The translations under genes were made by a program, and so were the position numbers. Shown here piece after piece: positions 1 through 12,837 of a DNA stretch of 62,000 bases. This DNA comes from Zygnema cylindricum (Eukaryota > Streptophyta > Zygnematophyceae > Zygnematales > Zygnemataceae): NCBI GenBank assembly GCA_037447655.1, contig JBBHKE010001545.1, positions 265,582 through 327,581 on the forward strand, in the 5' to 3' direction. The first letter of the stretch is position 1; the number at the start of each line of letters is the position of its first letter. The notes under the pieces are model-generated. The model was not told the origin of the DNA. It did no database searches and saw only the letters and a program-made list of their open reading frames with translations.

Positions 1-234
1 ATTCACAATTTGTTTATTTTGCTCAAAAGTGTAACTAGCATCTACTGTTCACCCGCAAATACAAATATTATAAGAGTATTAATGGAACATTAGTACGATT
101 ATTTTTTTCATAACCAAAAGTGCACCAGTCTAAAGGAAGTGCACGATGACCTTAGAGGTTGTCATCAATATCAACGACACACACACACACACACCCCTCA
201 AAATGTCGGGGAATTGGCTATCTGGTGATTGCAG

Positions 235-2255
235 CATATGAGCGAGGAACGTGTCTTAGCTGAAGTAAGTTTGGAGAAAGATGTTGATGGATTTCATCCT
301 CTCAACATGGGTCGTTTGGCTATGGCAGGCCGAGAACCGCTCTTTGCTCCGTGCACTCCTCTGGGATGCATTGAGCTTTTACTGCGTTCAGGAGTCAATT
401 TAGATGGCAAACGGGCTGTTGTAATTGGCCGGAGTAACGTGGTTGGCCTTCCAGCAGCACTACTTTTACAGGTGGGGGAAGAAGTTTCCCATTACTAGTT
501 ACTATCATGGAAAGCAGGAATAGCATTTAAATGAATTTACCATTGATTCCATTGTTTACTAGTTAACTAGACTGTTGTTAGTGTTAAGCACATTGTATTT
601 TCCTGGCTCTGTTCGGCATCATTTGCACAAAGCATTTATTCAAATAGCATCAAATCTGGGCAGAACATTGCGTGGTTAATGACTAATTCAATGTATGTTC
701 AGTATTATTGAACTGGCTGAAAAAATAAATATTGTGGAGCCAATGCTAGTACACTGCCTATCTCTATAATGTATACGAACTATTAGTATCAAAACTAAGT
801 TAATGTTAATACTACTACATTGCCCATCGTTATTAAAGTTAATAATACTAAGTCGGTTGCTTACTTTTTTGGCAGAAAATCATAAAATAGTGTTAACAAC
901 TCTATTTAACAGAGTGAACTACAATCTGCTACGTCTCCTTACACTAAACTAGTATTACATGTTCTAATTTCACATTAACACTAATTAAGTCCTTAACGAT
1001 AAAAACGATGGGCAGTGTAGTTTGCCGCAGACTAACATTGTCAATTCAAAACCACTCACTTAAACAGTGCTATTAGCCCTACTCTATGATTTTCGGCCAA
1101 AAAATTCTGACCGAATTAGTTTTATTAATGCTAATAGCGATGATATCTTCATCTTCGAAGAACAATTGTCATCTTTATGAAGATTTGGTTTACAACAAAT
1201 TTGCGGAATTCTGAAGCTTCGAATGACTTAGGTTGAATGGTGCTAGAGTAGTGGTGGGCAATGTAATGAACACCGTGAATTGCTATTAGCGCTAAAAATA
1301 ATTAGTATGAGGACTCTTTCAGTGTCAATAAGTTTATTTCCTGTCCGATTGATGTTGTGAACCGCAATTGAATTAGCGTTAAGATTCATACAATCAGTAT
1401 TATTACTGCTAATTTATGTTCAAAGGCAAAAAAAAGCTGGAACTGAATTTACTGTCGTTAACTCTAATGGTGATACACGGTGTAGTTTCTTGAAGTGGTG
1501 TTTGAGAGAAAGTACGGGTGGTAGGGTGGGGTTTCCATGTGGGCTTCATCAGAGACATAATGCGACTGTGACAATTGTCCATAGTCATACGGTGGATCCT
1601 GCGGCTGTGACACGTGAAGCAGATATTGTAATTGCCGCCGTGGGAGTGGCCAATCTGGTGCGAGGGGATTGGCTAAAACCCGGAGCTGTTGTTATTGATG
1701 TGGGAATCAACAGTGTGAAGGTGGGTTCAGAATCTTCACCCGAACTTCCCCTGAAGAACTTTCCTTAACAACTCCCAACTCAACCCTCAACTCCCCTTGT
1801 GTGAGGTGTGGTGGTATGAAGTGTGAAGTGTGAGGTATGGGATCAGGGAGGTTTACATGCTGATCTCCAATAGCTAGGAAGTTTGTGTTTTTCTTTTGAT
1901 TTTTTTTGTATTTTTTTTTGTTTTTTTTATGAAATTGTTGAAATCTGAATCGAAAGCCGTTTTCTTTAATCATCCTCAGCAAATCAAGTAGATTCTGAGC
2001 AAAGCTGATTATCGAAAAGGTGGTTCCTTGTTTCAGATTAAACTTCGTTTTGAAAACGATGAGACGAGCAGCATTTCCGTGTTCAGATGCCAAAGCAATA
2101 GGAAGATGATCATAAAAGTAAAACATGATAGCCAATATAAATATATATTAAATAATATATATGTATTACTATATTATATTATAGTAAATACTGCTTTTAT
2201 ACGATATAATACTGCTCTTATACTGCTTTTATACTGCTTTTATAGTTCTTAGTAT

Positions 2256-2327
<72 letters not shown>

Positions 2328-2629
2328 ATGCCTGGATACTTCATTATCGTATACAACATAATTATACCACGCAATATGTTGTTTCCGGTGTTTGGAAAGA
2401 GGGAGATGAATGCCTGGATACTGATGAGAGGACACGCTCTTGATTACAGGATGATACGGACAAGAGGGGATATCGTCTTGTAGGAGATGTGTGCTATGAT
2501 GAGGCAAGAAGAGTGGCTTCGGCCATAACACCGGTGCCCGGTGGTGTGGGACCCATGACTATTGCTATGCTTTTAAGGAACACATTGGTTTCCGCAAGAC
2601 GGGCATATGGTCTAGAAAACTCTTCATAG
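235..2629 (+). CDS. FolD-type methylenetetrahydrofolate dehydrogenase/cyclohydrolase, C-terminal exons only
   Basis: This enzyme family interconverts 5,10-methylene-, methenyl- and 10-formyl-tetrahydrofolate with NADP. Three exons are visible, all in phase 0: 235-471, 1553-1720 and 2450-2629 (TAG stop), giving 194 residues. The first starts at HMSEERVL and carries EKDVDGFHP, the PCTPLGC segment and the NADP-binding stretch GRSNVVGLP. The second holds [17 protein letters not shown] and the GAVVIDVG strand. The last holds GYRLVGDV and the family signature [11 protein letters not shown]. The N-terminal part with the catalytic Lys/Tyr lies upstream of position 1, so the gene is cut by the window edge, not truncated in the genome. 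Acceptors (GCAG, TCAG, ACAG) and donors (CAG|GTGGGG, AAG|GTGGGT) are canonical. Introns contain two inverted-repeat elements and a GA microsatellite. Compartment (cytosol, plastid or mitochondrion) cannot be told without the N-terminus. Confidence 0.93.
816..1019. mobile_element. TA-flanked short inverted-repeat element (family A), copy 1
   Basis: About 204 bp lying in the FolD intron after the exon ending at 471. It starts TACATTGCCCATCGTTATTA and ends with the inverted equivalent CGATGGGCAGTGTA. TA at both ends fits a TA target duplication, as made by Tc1/mariner-type transposases. No coding capacity. Confidence 0.7.
1269..1484. mobile_element. Family A inverted-repeat element, copy 2
   Basis: Left end GAACACCGTGAATTGCTATT pairs with right end AATGGTGATACACGGTGTA. 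It lies in the same FolD intron as copy 1. The left TA is not evident, so the left boundary is approximate. Confidence 0.6.
2258..2324. repeat. (GA)n microsatellite
   Basis: About 33 uninterrupted GA dinucleotides in the last FolD intron. A 20-bp direct repeat (GAGATGAATGCCTGGATACT) follows the tract and occurs again about 80 bp downstream (near 2403), suggesting a small local duplication. Confidence 0.95.
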
Positions 2630-3184
2630 TTTTTCCTCTGGTGGAAAAACGAAGAACTAATTCGGTTTCTTATGAGGAAAGTCGATTTTGCAAAGGTCAG
2701 ACGGTGCGCCTTGAGGAGAGAGCTTCGTGAATCGTGATTGGATGGCGGTTTAGTAATGGGTCCGTAAAGTTGATCGTGGGTTGTGGTTAAATTTTGGTGT
2801 CGGTATAGCTTACGAGAATTTCCTCCTTCAAATTGAGTCTCATTTTTGTGCCAGCAAAAGGATTGTTGATGAGGCAAAGCATTATCAGGCCTGCCCTTTA
2901 GTTTTAATATCAAAAAATATGCTTGTCCAATTTTTGATCCATTGCCGGATTACCGGCTCATTGTGCAAGAGATTAGCGCAGTTTGAGTGAGCCGCGAAGA
3001 AGCATTGGCTGGTGTCAAATGTTTTTTACTCAATTTTATTTGTGGTTGTTGTGGTTCTAGTTTCTATGTGATTACTCTGTGTTCCTCTGCATGTTGTTCA
3101 GTTTTATTATCATTCACGCTTGGACCATGATAGTTGTTGTCATTATCATCATCGTGAAATTTCATTGTCATAGCCTTTTTTGGT

Positions 3185-3240
3185 TCCCATGGACTCGGAT
3201 GGTTTACCATTGCGCTGTTTTATAAAGTCGGTAATTACGA
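3185..3240 (+). mobile_element. Short fragment of retroelement 3' tail
   Basis: Contains GGACTCGGATGGTTTACCAT followed by a GCGCTTTTT-like run. The same tail is found near 24940-25000 and 26548-26610 (reverse strand) and 50618-50690 (forward). The 26.5-kb copy lies directly downstream of a coding fragment, so this looks like a 5'-truncated retroposon end. Confidence 0.45.
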
Positions 3241-4320
3241 CAAAGGAACTTGTAGAAGAGGTAGAAGATGCAAACAACACAGGAGCACATGTTCGGCCCA
3301 CACTTGCAGCCTTCACGCTAGAATACTAAATCTGCTGTTTGTCGCTGTCATGAGCAGGTGGTATGCATACGGAAGTTAATGCGGATGAGACCGGATCTGA
3401 ATAGCCCAAAAAGCGCAGTTGTTGCAGATTTGCCCCTTGCCTTAATGCTTTACGGATTTCCTGAGCTTCATTTCCAACTACGGCTGACTAATTTTGGACA
3501 TATAAAACTCTTGCGTTTATCTTGAACCCACTGCCAAATCTAGCCTCTGTAGCATTTTGTAAATTCGATCACAGATTATCCAGTGTAGATAGTGTAGATG
3601 CTGCAAGTCGTGCTATGGAGAGACCAACTAACATCTCTGCCATTGTTGTTATCATCATCATTGTGAAATCATCATGTGTGTGGTCCTGCCTCTGTTAATG
3701 ATGGTTCATCCTCGTATTTTACTTTTGAACATAGATTTCACTCTGTGACTTTCTGTTTAGCACAACTTTCGAGTCAGAAATATATTAGATTTTGGCTGGT
3801 TGAGATGCGGGCCAGTTCCATTGTTCTGTAGGTCAGCATGCTGCAACCAGTCATATGAATTTATGAAATGAACTTTAAGTGCCGTACGTCTATGACTGTG
3901 CAGTTTTTCATTCAATAAGCCTATTTTGACGTTTTGGTTGACAGAATTGCGTTGGACATAACGTTGATAGCTGGCTGCCTGCTGTCAGAATGCAGAGAAC
4001 TAATTACCTGCTGTAGCCATTAGTGTTTTCATACAATATACTTGTGCAATGCTGCAAGTGCGACTGATCATGTTGTGAATTTTTGTGGTCATATCAAGAA
4101 GTGCTATCACCAGTGAGTGTTCCAGCCTATGTGAGACGTCTAACCATAAAGTAGCTAAAGTTTCAGCTCTCTGGGTCACACTCGTGATCTTCTGCCTCCC
4201 ATGTCTTGTTGAAACAAATATGATTCCATTCTTTACTCATCAAACGTGAAGTAAACCCACTTGGTCTAAATGTCTGGACTGTGAATACACCCTCACTTTT
4301 TCCATTGTTTTTTGTGCAAC

Positions 4321-4522
4321 TACACTGCTCATCGTTATTAGCGTTAAAGATTTATTAATGTTAATGCAAAATTAGAATTGATAATATTAATTCAGTGCAA
4401 GGAGACGTGGCAGATTGTAGTCCACGTCCTCAAATAATGTTGTTAACTCCATTTTGCGATTTTTGGCCAAAAAAGTCGTAACCAAATTAGTGTTATTAAC
4501 ACTATTTACGATGAGCGGTGTA
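4321..4522. mobile_element. Family A inverted-repeat element, copy 3
   Basis: 202 bp from TACACTGCTCATCGTTATTA to ATGAGCGGTGTA, with TA at both ends. It is nearly identical to the copy at 12647-12837 over its full length, including the GACGTGG and GTAGTCCACGTCCT core. Confidence 0.8.
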
Positions 4523-4861
4523 GTGTTCAGATCAAGTGGGTGTGCATGGCAGATAAAATTGCCTAATGAGACGTCACAATATTTCTTTTGAAAGGCGAAG
4601 GTAGAAAAATCAAGCTAAGCCCAGAATTCAAAGATAAAGCAAAGATCTTCGGTAAATCACTACCAGTACGAAATGACCCTCGTTCACTGAAAATCAGCAG
4701 TGAATATATACACAAAAGCCTCCTTTTAAAAAATGAATGCAATGACACTAAAGAATAGACCCTGCTATAAAATCAAGCCTGAGGCATCCCTGTAAAAGGA
4801 CGGAAACAATAAAGTCGACAAAAATTGATTAAAGACGAAGCGACTCCACCTATCAAAAAGC

Positions 4862-7800
4862 TTAAACTACTTGTCTTAGGAGCGGCAACTTCTCTGAAGC
4901 TTCCCCAATCCTAGCAACTCGGAGACGCTCCAAGTACTGAGCCTGCAAAACCAAGTCATCACATTTAGTTTAAAGGTAAGCTGTGTATCAGAAATAGCTC
5001 TGTAACAAAGAACCATCAATTAAAAAAATCTCCCTTAACTTTTATCGCCTTTGCAACCATTACTGACATGTTTTCCACATGCTCAAATGTGCTTGCTGTT
5101 TAAACAGCCATGCTCATCGGAATAACATGCAATAAACCGGTTTAAAGGATGCCCTTGAATCCAGAACTAATTACTACTACACTGCCCCATAGCTACTAAA
5201 TTTAATAGCACTCTTTTTTTGGCCGAAATACTCAAAATAGAGTGGACTACTCTCTACATTACATTAGAATCATACATTCAAATTTTGCATTTACACTAAT
5301 AATTCCTTTAACAGCGATACGCAGCGTGTAACGTTGTGCATGGAGGTCTTGTACCGATAACTGATATGCGGATATTTTACGCCTAACAATAACCTATATA
5401 TAACCTAAATGACTGGTACTCGCTATTAGATGTATCGGCAATACATTGTAATACATGATGCACCCAAAGAGCTAATTTCAAAATCTACCTATACATCAAA
5501 AAAATTCACATCACTGGAATCTAAAATGTCAACCCTAACACGGTTTACAATTTTCAATTGCGAAATTATTCCCGGAATCATTAACACTACAAGAGTCCAA
5601 ACATTAAAATATATGGTAATAATAATGTGTACTATTATGTGCCTACACACAATAATACTATACAAGCATGCCTCCGCCACTACTTAAGAGCCTGAGTCCA
5701 CAATAGGCTTCTCAAAGCTCAAATATGCTTTGTTTAAATCCATTATTAACAGGTCTGGGAAGAGAAAAGATAGGCGTGTGACTAACCTGCATAAAGATTG
5801 TGATGTCGAGGGAGAGAGTGCCCATGCTACCAATCAGCCAGGGAGCTTTGCCCGTGAGCTCACTCCTGAACAAAAAAACAAACCATTGACAAACAAGTCA
5901 AACATCTCTCGCGCCGTAGGTCGGATGGCACTAAGATGGCACATTAAGATATAATAGGCAGATATACTTTTCCTCATCCCCCCACTCCCAAACAGGCAAC
6001 GAGCAGAAACATTGACTTGATTGAAAAAAAAAAAGCTTATCCCTTCTCTGCGGAGCTCTCGAATGGCCATCAAAATAAACTTTTCTTCTCGCTCCCACTC
6101 AGACCCGGCAATGAGCAGGAATATTGACTTGATTTCAAAAAAAAAAAAAACTGAAACAGCCCTGGAAAATGCATGTCGGTCGCACCAATTGTCAGCTCGA
6201 AGCAAGATAGCCAAACCATAGGTAAGGTTTGCCAGAAATGCACACAAAAACATGGCCATGGATAGGCCTTCAGCAGAATTCCGTTGACTGTTGCACACAA
6301 TCTGTGATATGCGAGAACCAAGGTAGAAGCCTGCGGAACCCCAACTGCCTCCAGGCCCACCTCTGCTCATCAGGAATTGCAGAATGCGGATGACACAATA
6401 TGATAGCAACCGTTCGAAAGGCAAAAGTGCATTTTTTAGTATATTTTTTGATGCCAAAACTAGATGGACAAAATTGGCATTTTCCTGCCGGGGAATATCA
6501 ACAAACACGAGAGGGACGAGAGCTACCTACAGAAGAAAAAACACCACTTTAAGTTCAAAAAACAATGCTTAGCTCTCTTGCACCTCAATTAATACAGGTG
6601 ACAGCACGCTGTGACAATATAAGGGACATAGTTAAGATGCCTACCCGAGAAGAAGCCCCAAATACTGAAGCCACTCTGGCTGCACTGTTACTCCACACAT
6701 CACCGATAACCGTCGCTCTGGGTCCTGGACTCCTAAAAGACCCGCCTGGTTAGTTTCATTTTTTTCCGCAAACAACTTTAGGAAACCATGTTCCTTAAAC
6801 CAGGTTTGATGTCTCCACTTCGAGCGGGCCCACGGGCCAGCCAAACTCCCATGCAATAACTCGTCAGATTCGTCAGCTAGTAACCTACGACCGGGTCTTT
6901 GTAGAAAGCCTTTTTCACTATCAAATAACACACCGAAATTTCCCAAGCCAGTTGTCTGATCATAATATCTGCCTACATTAAATCCTCCCCCAGTTTGCAA
7001 TAAAGATGAACAAAATATAAGGCCAGCTATGCAGGCCAAAGCACACTTCTGTTGTATCGGAACTCCTTCTGTAGTTGAACTATTAACAGGTTCCTCATCA
7101 TTGGGGTTTTCCACAGTGGGTCCCACACACTGCGCTGGATCAGAACAAGCCTCAGAAAGTTTATGTCTGTCTGTCTCAAGCTCTCCGATTTCTTCAATTG
7201 CAACCTGCCCTTCCGTTTTCGCTGACTTTGTAGAATCTGAGGCAGGCTCGCAATCGCATTGTGAGGCAACTTCATTCTCTTTTTTGTCACCTGAGCCATT
7301 GGTTGTTATATCGTCAGAAGGGACAGAATCAGGAAATCCAGGTCTAGAATCTGTACTTGCCATCACCATTGCTTCTTCTGAAGAAACCTGTGCACTTTTG
7401 CTGGCTTCAGAATTGTTTTCAAATAAACCTAGAGTTTTCCCAATGAGAACATGCCCATGGACACGTCTTTCAGTACCCGACTCTTTTTCTATCCGTCTAC
7501 TGCTGACCTTTTCCTCCACAGCCGTCAGCAAATTACCAGCTTCGTTGGCGGAAGTCTTAAGAGGCAAAGGGATAGGGCGTATTCTTTGTCCATTTCCTTG
7601 CCAGTTATGATGAATAGTTAATCGGGAATGTAAAGGTCGATCATATTCCAGCCCATACTCCTCCACCAGTCTGCGCAGAGATCGTTGTCGATGTCTTCGA
7701 GGTTCCTCCGTGGCCCTACCTCGAGAAGGACCGGCAACAACCTCCTTCTGAATACTTGAAACCGAATCAGTTACAGAGTTCCCCGACCGTCCTGGACGAT

Positions 7801-9725
7801 CATGGGCACTTGATGCCACAGTAATCTCCCCTTGTTGGCGAACAACTTTGGAAGAAGAATGCGGCAATTCTCGGGGATAATGGGGTGGCTTCCCTTGGGC
7901 AGTTTGAGAGCCATCATTCCCTGCATGTCCAGTCTGCTTATTTCCAGCAATTTGTCCATCGGGTCGGCTTTGACTTACATTCTCAGAAGGGGTGAGAGGC
8001 TTATGGGGCCCTTGCCACGCATGTGCAATCATGACTGCCCCTGAGCGTCCTGTGACAAATGTCACTGGCTGATAGTGTTGGTGATTTTGACCTTTGGACG
8101 GCCGTGGTTTCTTTTTCCCTGACTCTGTCACCGAGGCAGTTCTTGAAGGCACCACTGCACATACAACAAAGGAAAATGGCTCGATAAATCCTGGTTGACA
8201 ACAATGAGCAAAAATCCAAACACATGAGGCAAAACCACAAGAATAAAACTATTTTACACAACACTTACATTGGTTACTCGAGTCAATTGCTGGATGACCT
8301 GGTTTACCGTGTGAAATGGCCCAGTAATAGCCAGAGGAAGGATTCCGTACTGACGTTTCAGAATCATATGCATCAGCTTCCCGCTGCGATTTTTCCTTGT
8401 TACGAATCTGATAATACACATACTGTACCACACATGCCCAAACACTCCATCCGAAGACTTGAGCTTGCCGCCATTTCAACCCCTATCTTGAAAGATTATT
8501 TAAACAAAAGTCCTACTTTGCAAAAGAGAAAACTCGATATAATAACTGAAGAATAACATCACATGGTAGCATTCTGTAGCTTGAGTAGAAGCTGCAGAAG
8601 CAGGTAGCATTCGCGAATTGCTAAAACAACAGTTCAAAGTCACTTCAATGTTTCACACTTAGGCTAGCTATGGTTTCACAAAAATCCAGTTAAATAACAG
8701 CTTAACCAGCAACAGTTTCCCAAAGAAAAAGCCCAGCCTCACACCTTAAACATTCTACTGTTAATCAGAACTCCCCCCATCATTTCTGCAGATTATTTGT
8801 GAATAAAAAGGACACTTGCAAAATCACGCCAAAGTACTGAACAGCCTCACACAAAATGTTAAAATATTCATTGCTTACATGAAAGAACTGGAATCACGAT
8901 AGGCAAACCAAAAACCAGGAAAATGATACATGGCAAAAAAAAAAAAGCAGCGGTATCACCTACTTGAGAAATAATGCAGCTGTCCGCAAAAATAAAATAG
9001 CATGCTGTAAAAGTCTCTGTTGCAAGCTGGTTTCCCGTAAGTATACAGCCAAGCAGGTTGAGAGTGTCACCCTGAGCCCCCACGAAACCTACCATTCAAT
9101 ACAAAAGAATGTGTGATAGGACATGCATCAAACAAAAACAAAAACAAAAACAGCAGCTTGGAAACTTGTATTTCCCTGTATCTCTGTTTCACTGTTCTTC
9201 TGTCACGACATATGAGAACAGGCAAACAAATAAAACGCAATCTGCATCAGTTCCAAAACAGGCTAGAGCACTGCAGATTCCCTACATTGCCACTGTGAAC
9301 TTAATATCCAACTCAAAGGGGAATTATACAAGTCCTCTAATGGCGTTACTGGCGTAGTCACCATAGTATTCGTACAGAAAACTGTACGAATTTGTCAAAA
9401 ACGGACATTTTTCTCTATGATTACGGTGATTACTGGCCAGTATGAGTCTATTCAAGTTGCTTTTGACAGAAGAAGTGTTATCGGGAGTTACCGAAAGCCA
9501 TTGGAAAAGAAACCATGGAGACAAGGCCTCCGCACTCTGGCACCGAATGTTACGAACAAATTGTGGTAGTTGCGCTACCAGCCAAAACAGAATTGAACTC
9601 AATCCGATTGCAAACCCGAACATGTCCCATGGAGTATAAATGCAGTCACTGAACCACTTTTGAATCCACTGAATTGCATCTGCTTCGCATTCGCACTGGG
9701 GACCATTTCCTCCTGGAACCCACAT
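4862..9725 (-). CDS. PQ-loop repeat membrane protein (YPQ1/PQLC2-like) with very long central loop
   Basis: The family comprises seven-helix vacuolar/lysosomal transporters, several moving basic amino acids. Exons (minus strand): 9725-9492, 9071-8964, 8422-8269, 8154-6645, 6362-6186, 5865-5787 and 4942-4862 (TAA), about 780 residues. Reading phase closes at each junction. PQ repeat 1 is at about 36-78 (AQLPQFVRN, P54/Q55), followed by GDTLNLLGC and the YVYYQIRN helix end. Residues about 167-535, all from the 1.5-kb exon, are hydrophilic and low in complexity. A helix at about 536-553 and the GRRLL motif (about 587-591) follow, then PQ repeat 2 (about 675-725) in which the dipeptide is SQ, not PQ (GSRISQIVC). 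The C-terminus has APWLIGSMGTL and LDITIFMQ. I recall the Arabidopsis relative as about 390 residues. The donor at 6186 (TTG|GTGCGA) is weak. Start is the first ATG before the repeat. Confidence 0.88.
5178..5330. mobile_element. Family A inverted-repeat element, degenerate copy 4
   Basis: Left end TACACTGCCCCATAGCTACT, right end AGCGATACGCAGCGTGTA. About 153 bp inside the last PQ-loop intron. Shorter and more diverged than the 200-bp copies. Confidence 0.55.
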
Positions 9726-11531
9726 GATCCTTCCAAACCCTGGGCTTTACCCACAATTGAGCCAGCTGAATAAACCAGACACTAGTTTTATAGGTGATAT
9801 TAAAATGCCACGGCCCATACAGCAAATACCATATTTACTCGTAACAACGACTTTGCTGTGCAATTTTGACCGCAGTTTTGATCAGTAGGAATCCCCTAAG
9901 GCTTAACACACTTTCAACGCCAGGTCCAGCCTCTGTAGATGTACTTCTGCGCAAATATACACATGTAGAAGCATCCATAATCAGCTCTCAAACATGGAAC
10001 TTTTTGTATTATGCTGGTAAGTTCGAACTTTTCAATCTTCAATTTTTTTTGATAAGACTACTAATGAGCCAACCTATGATGATTCCAGCAGTTGACGGGT
10101 TTGATTCAGGAGGCTGGAAACGCAGGTAGCATGTGCAATGAGGTCAACCAAATTGCGAATACAGTAGTATACTTTGACAACAGGATAAAGCAAATAAATT
10201 TGTATCATATCAGCCAGAATCCTGGCCTATTTCAAAAAAAAACTTTTGCAGAGGCGACCAAGGTTCACAAAAACCACACATAAAACTTTGAAAGAAAAAT
10301 CCGATATCAAACTCTTTGGCGTCTGTGAACTCGTTCACTAGTCTTCTTTTGATTGCAAAAAAACACTCAAACGACTATTTCTCTCGCATGTACAAAAAAA
10401 ATCAGTTCATTCGGTCCTCAATTTTAAGCTTCCACGTGCATTCATCCCTGCTGGTGCATAAAACTCTCGAAAAACAATACGTTACAGGTGGAAATTTGTA
10501 CCAGCATGTTTTGATTCAATGGAGGAAGTCGACAGCAACTCTAGGAAACGAAAATTCCCGAACTGGAGGAGCTAGAAAGTAGACAACATGACTTGGCAAA
10601 AAGTTCGTAAGCATACATTCCTGTCACACTCCATAATAAAATAAGCTTTGTGACAAAAAGTACTCCAGTACAGCACAGTAGCTGTTATTGCTTGAAGCAA
10701 CACTTGGATTTAACAAAGGCCAACTTTCCTGCTCCGTCCACTACAGTACTGCACAACAATACTGCTTAGAAACAGAGAGCATTGGCAAGGAAACATGAGA
10801 TAGGGTTTTATTTACGAAATCCTAAAAGATTGTGACATCAGATCACGCTCAAAAACATCGAATCAGCATAACCTGTCTAATGGACGGCCAGATGATGTCT
10901 ACACGTACATCTGACGGCACGATACTCGCAAGTGGCGAAACCGACTGTGGCAATAGAGACTATGTGAAGTCGCTAACTGGATAGGGTGTGCTGGACAGCG
11001 CACTTTTGTACTTTCCAGTCGTTGGTCGCCGCCACGCAGCTCGTTAGCGCGCGCCTTCCGTACATGAAGAACAGTACACAAAGTGTGTACGGCATGGCTT
11101 TTAGTGCTAATGCTTTTTTTTTAACCTTAAAAACTTTGATTAGAGCGCTAGGTATGAAGCATGATTGGAATGCAAAATCGTTGACGACCATTTTAGGTCA
11201 TAGATGAAAACCTCTATCGCTCTATATAAACTTTTTCCCGAACACCTCATGTCCGATTTTCGTTTGGAAACGGTAAACCGTAAAATTAACTTCTCCTCGA
11301 ATCAGATTAACACTTCGAGTGCACTGAGAAAGATGACTTGAAAGGCCGAAAAACTATAAACAGCGATAAATGTTGAAAGGTGTCCTGTAGGGGTGTAGCG
11401 CGCTTTAGGCGCAAGCACATACGTCATGTACACAAAACACTGAAAGTCTGAAACAGTGAAATACTGTACTGTAGTTGCAAAGCGCCAAAAGCCCAAAACC
11501 AGTGATGGGCTGATTTCTCGTACACAGAGAG

Positions 11532-11736
11532 TACACCGTGTATCGCTAATAGTGTTAATGTTTTTTTCGCCACTTAAAACAACCTTTCTTTCTACACACA
11601 TGTCGGACTGTACATCCGACGGCTGCGATTGAAAGATAAGATTATCACCTTGAAAATCGGACATGTGTGCACGCAGAAAAGGTGTTTTTAATGGCGAAAA
11701 GTTTTCAGCACTATTAGCGATACATGGTGTGCTGTA
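11532..11736. mobile_element. Family A foldback-type element, copy 5
   Basis: Ends TACACCGTGTATCGCTAATA and CTATTAGCGATACATGGTGT. The inverted arms extend inward through TTTTTTCGCCACTTAAAACA to a CATGTCGGA block, so nearly the whole element can pair with itself. Same internal layout as 24305-24506 and 51239-51460. Confidence 0.75.
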
Positions 11737-12646
11737 CTTTTACATTAGCCCACTTATATTTTGTCAAACGGCACACGTGACATGATTATTTCTTAAAAGT
11801 AAACGCATCGCAGTTTACAAAACCTACAATGCTAAAAAAAATAGTACTTCAGAAATGTAATCCGTACGTAGTCATCATTTCGTACGCTTCTAATTTTTTT
11901 TCGAACACATCACGTGACACTCTCAATGTAGAATTGTAGACCATTACGTAAAGAATTTAATACTTAAAATCTGTGTTGTATCGTTTTCAAATTTTTTGCA
12001 CTAATCACATTTTCAAAGAGATTCATTCCAACAATTCGCAGGGAAAGAATCGCGATTCTTCGTACACGTTATCAGATATGACTTACATGAGAACAAACTT
12101 GTAGAACATTTTGTTACGGTTTGGAAGAAAAATTGAATAGATTGCAACACATGACAGGGCAAAAAAAACTCCTATAGCAAACTCATATACTTTGGATATA
12201 TTTACGTTGGGACTTTAATGCTAGTCAATGTTAAAAGTATGCACTGATCTTTACATCAATAAAGAATATAAAATATAAATTTTTTAACATTTACATTGAA
12301 ATATAGGGAATTTTATTATACCATCCTTTTGTGCATTTTTCAAAACTTTGATATAGAAAGAGCTACAAAGTTATGCTATGATCACGTCTAACATTGAAAC
12401 AACCATATTTATAATCACCTAACTGAAAACCTTGTTTAGACTGCAACACTGTGTTACAATTGCTCTCCAAGTGCTGTCCAGTTCTACAGCTTCCTGGTTT
12501 GTTTCAAGCGGTTTTATAATCGCATGTCTTACTCATCAGCAACAAGTCAGGAATGTTTCACATTGCACCCTATACCTACTCTGTACACTCGGCACTCCAA
12601 TCCACTCGTCGATCCACTTAAACACACTTCACACTACTCAAAATAC

Positions 12647-12837
12647 TACACCGCTCATCGTTATTAGCGTTAAAGATTTATTAGTGCTAATGCAAAATTA
12701 GAATTAATAATACTAACTTAGTGCAAGATTGTAGTCCACGTCCTTAAATAATGTTGTTAATTCTATTTTGTGATTTTTGGTCAAAAAAGTCGCAACCGAA
12801 TGTAGTGTTATTAACACTAATAACAATGAGTGGTGTA
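12647..12837. mobile_element. Family A inverted-repeat element, copy 6
   Basis: 191 bp from TACACCGCTCATCGTTATTA to ACAATGAGTGGTGTA, flanked by TA. Close relative of 4321-4522, with a short internal deletion after AGTGCAAG. Confidence 0.8.

Larger units (their letters stand above)
2630..4861. other. Intergenic: FolD 3' flank to PQ-loop 3' flank (convergent genes)
   Basis: No convincing exon seen. It contains a short retroelement 3'-tail match (3185-3240) and family A copy 3 (4321-4522). The first few hundred bases after 2629 are presumably FolD 3' UTR; no polyadenylation site was assigned. Confidence 0.6.

Noticed and set aside
2494-2913. 139-codon minus-strand frame over the FolD 3' end
   Set aside because: Antisense to the verified last FolD exon; no similarity.
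5787-5865. Frameshift in the penultimate PQ-loop exon
   Set aside because: I first read two bases too few in the CTCTCTCCCTCG run. Read correctly, GSMGTLSLDITIFMQ is one frame and joins the last exon in phase.
7029-7610. 193-codon plus-strand frame
   Set aside because: Antisense shadow of the large PQ-loop exon, whose minus-strand frame joins recognised exons in phase.
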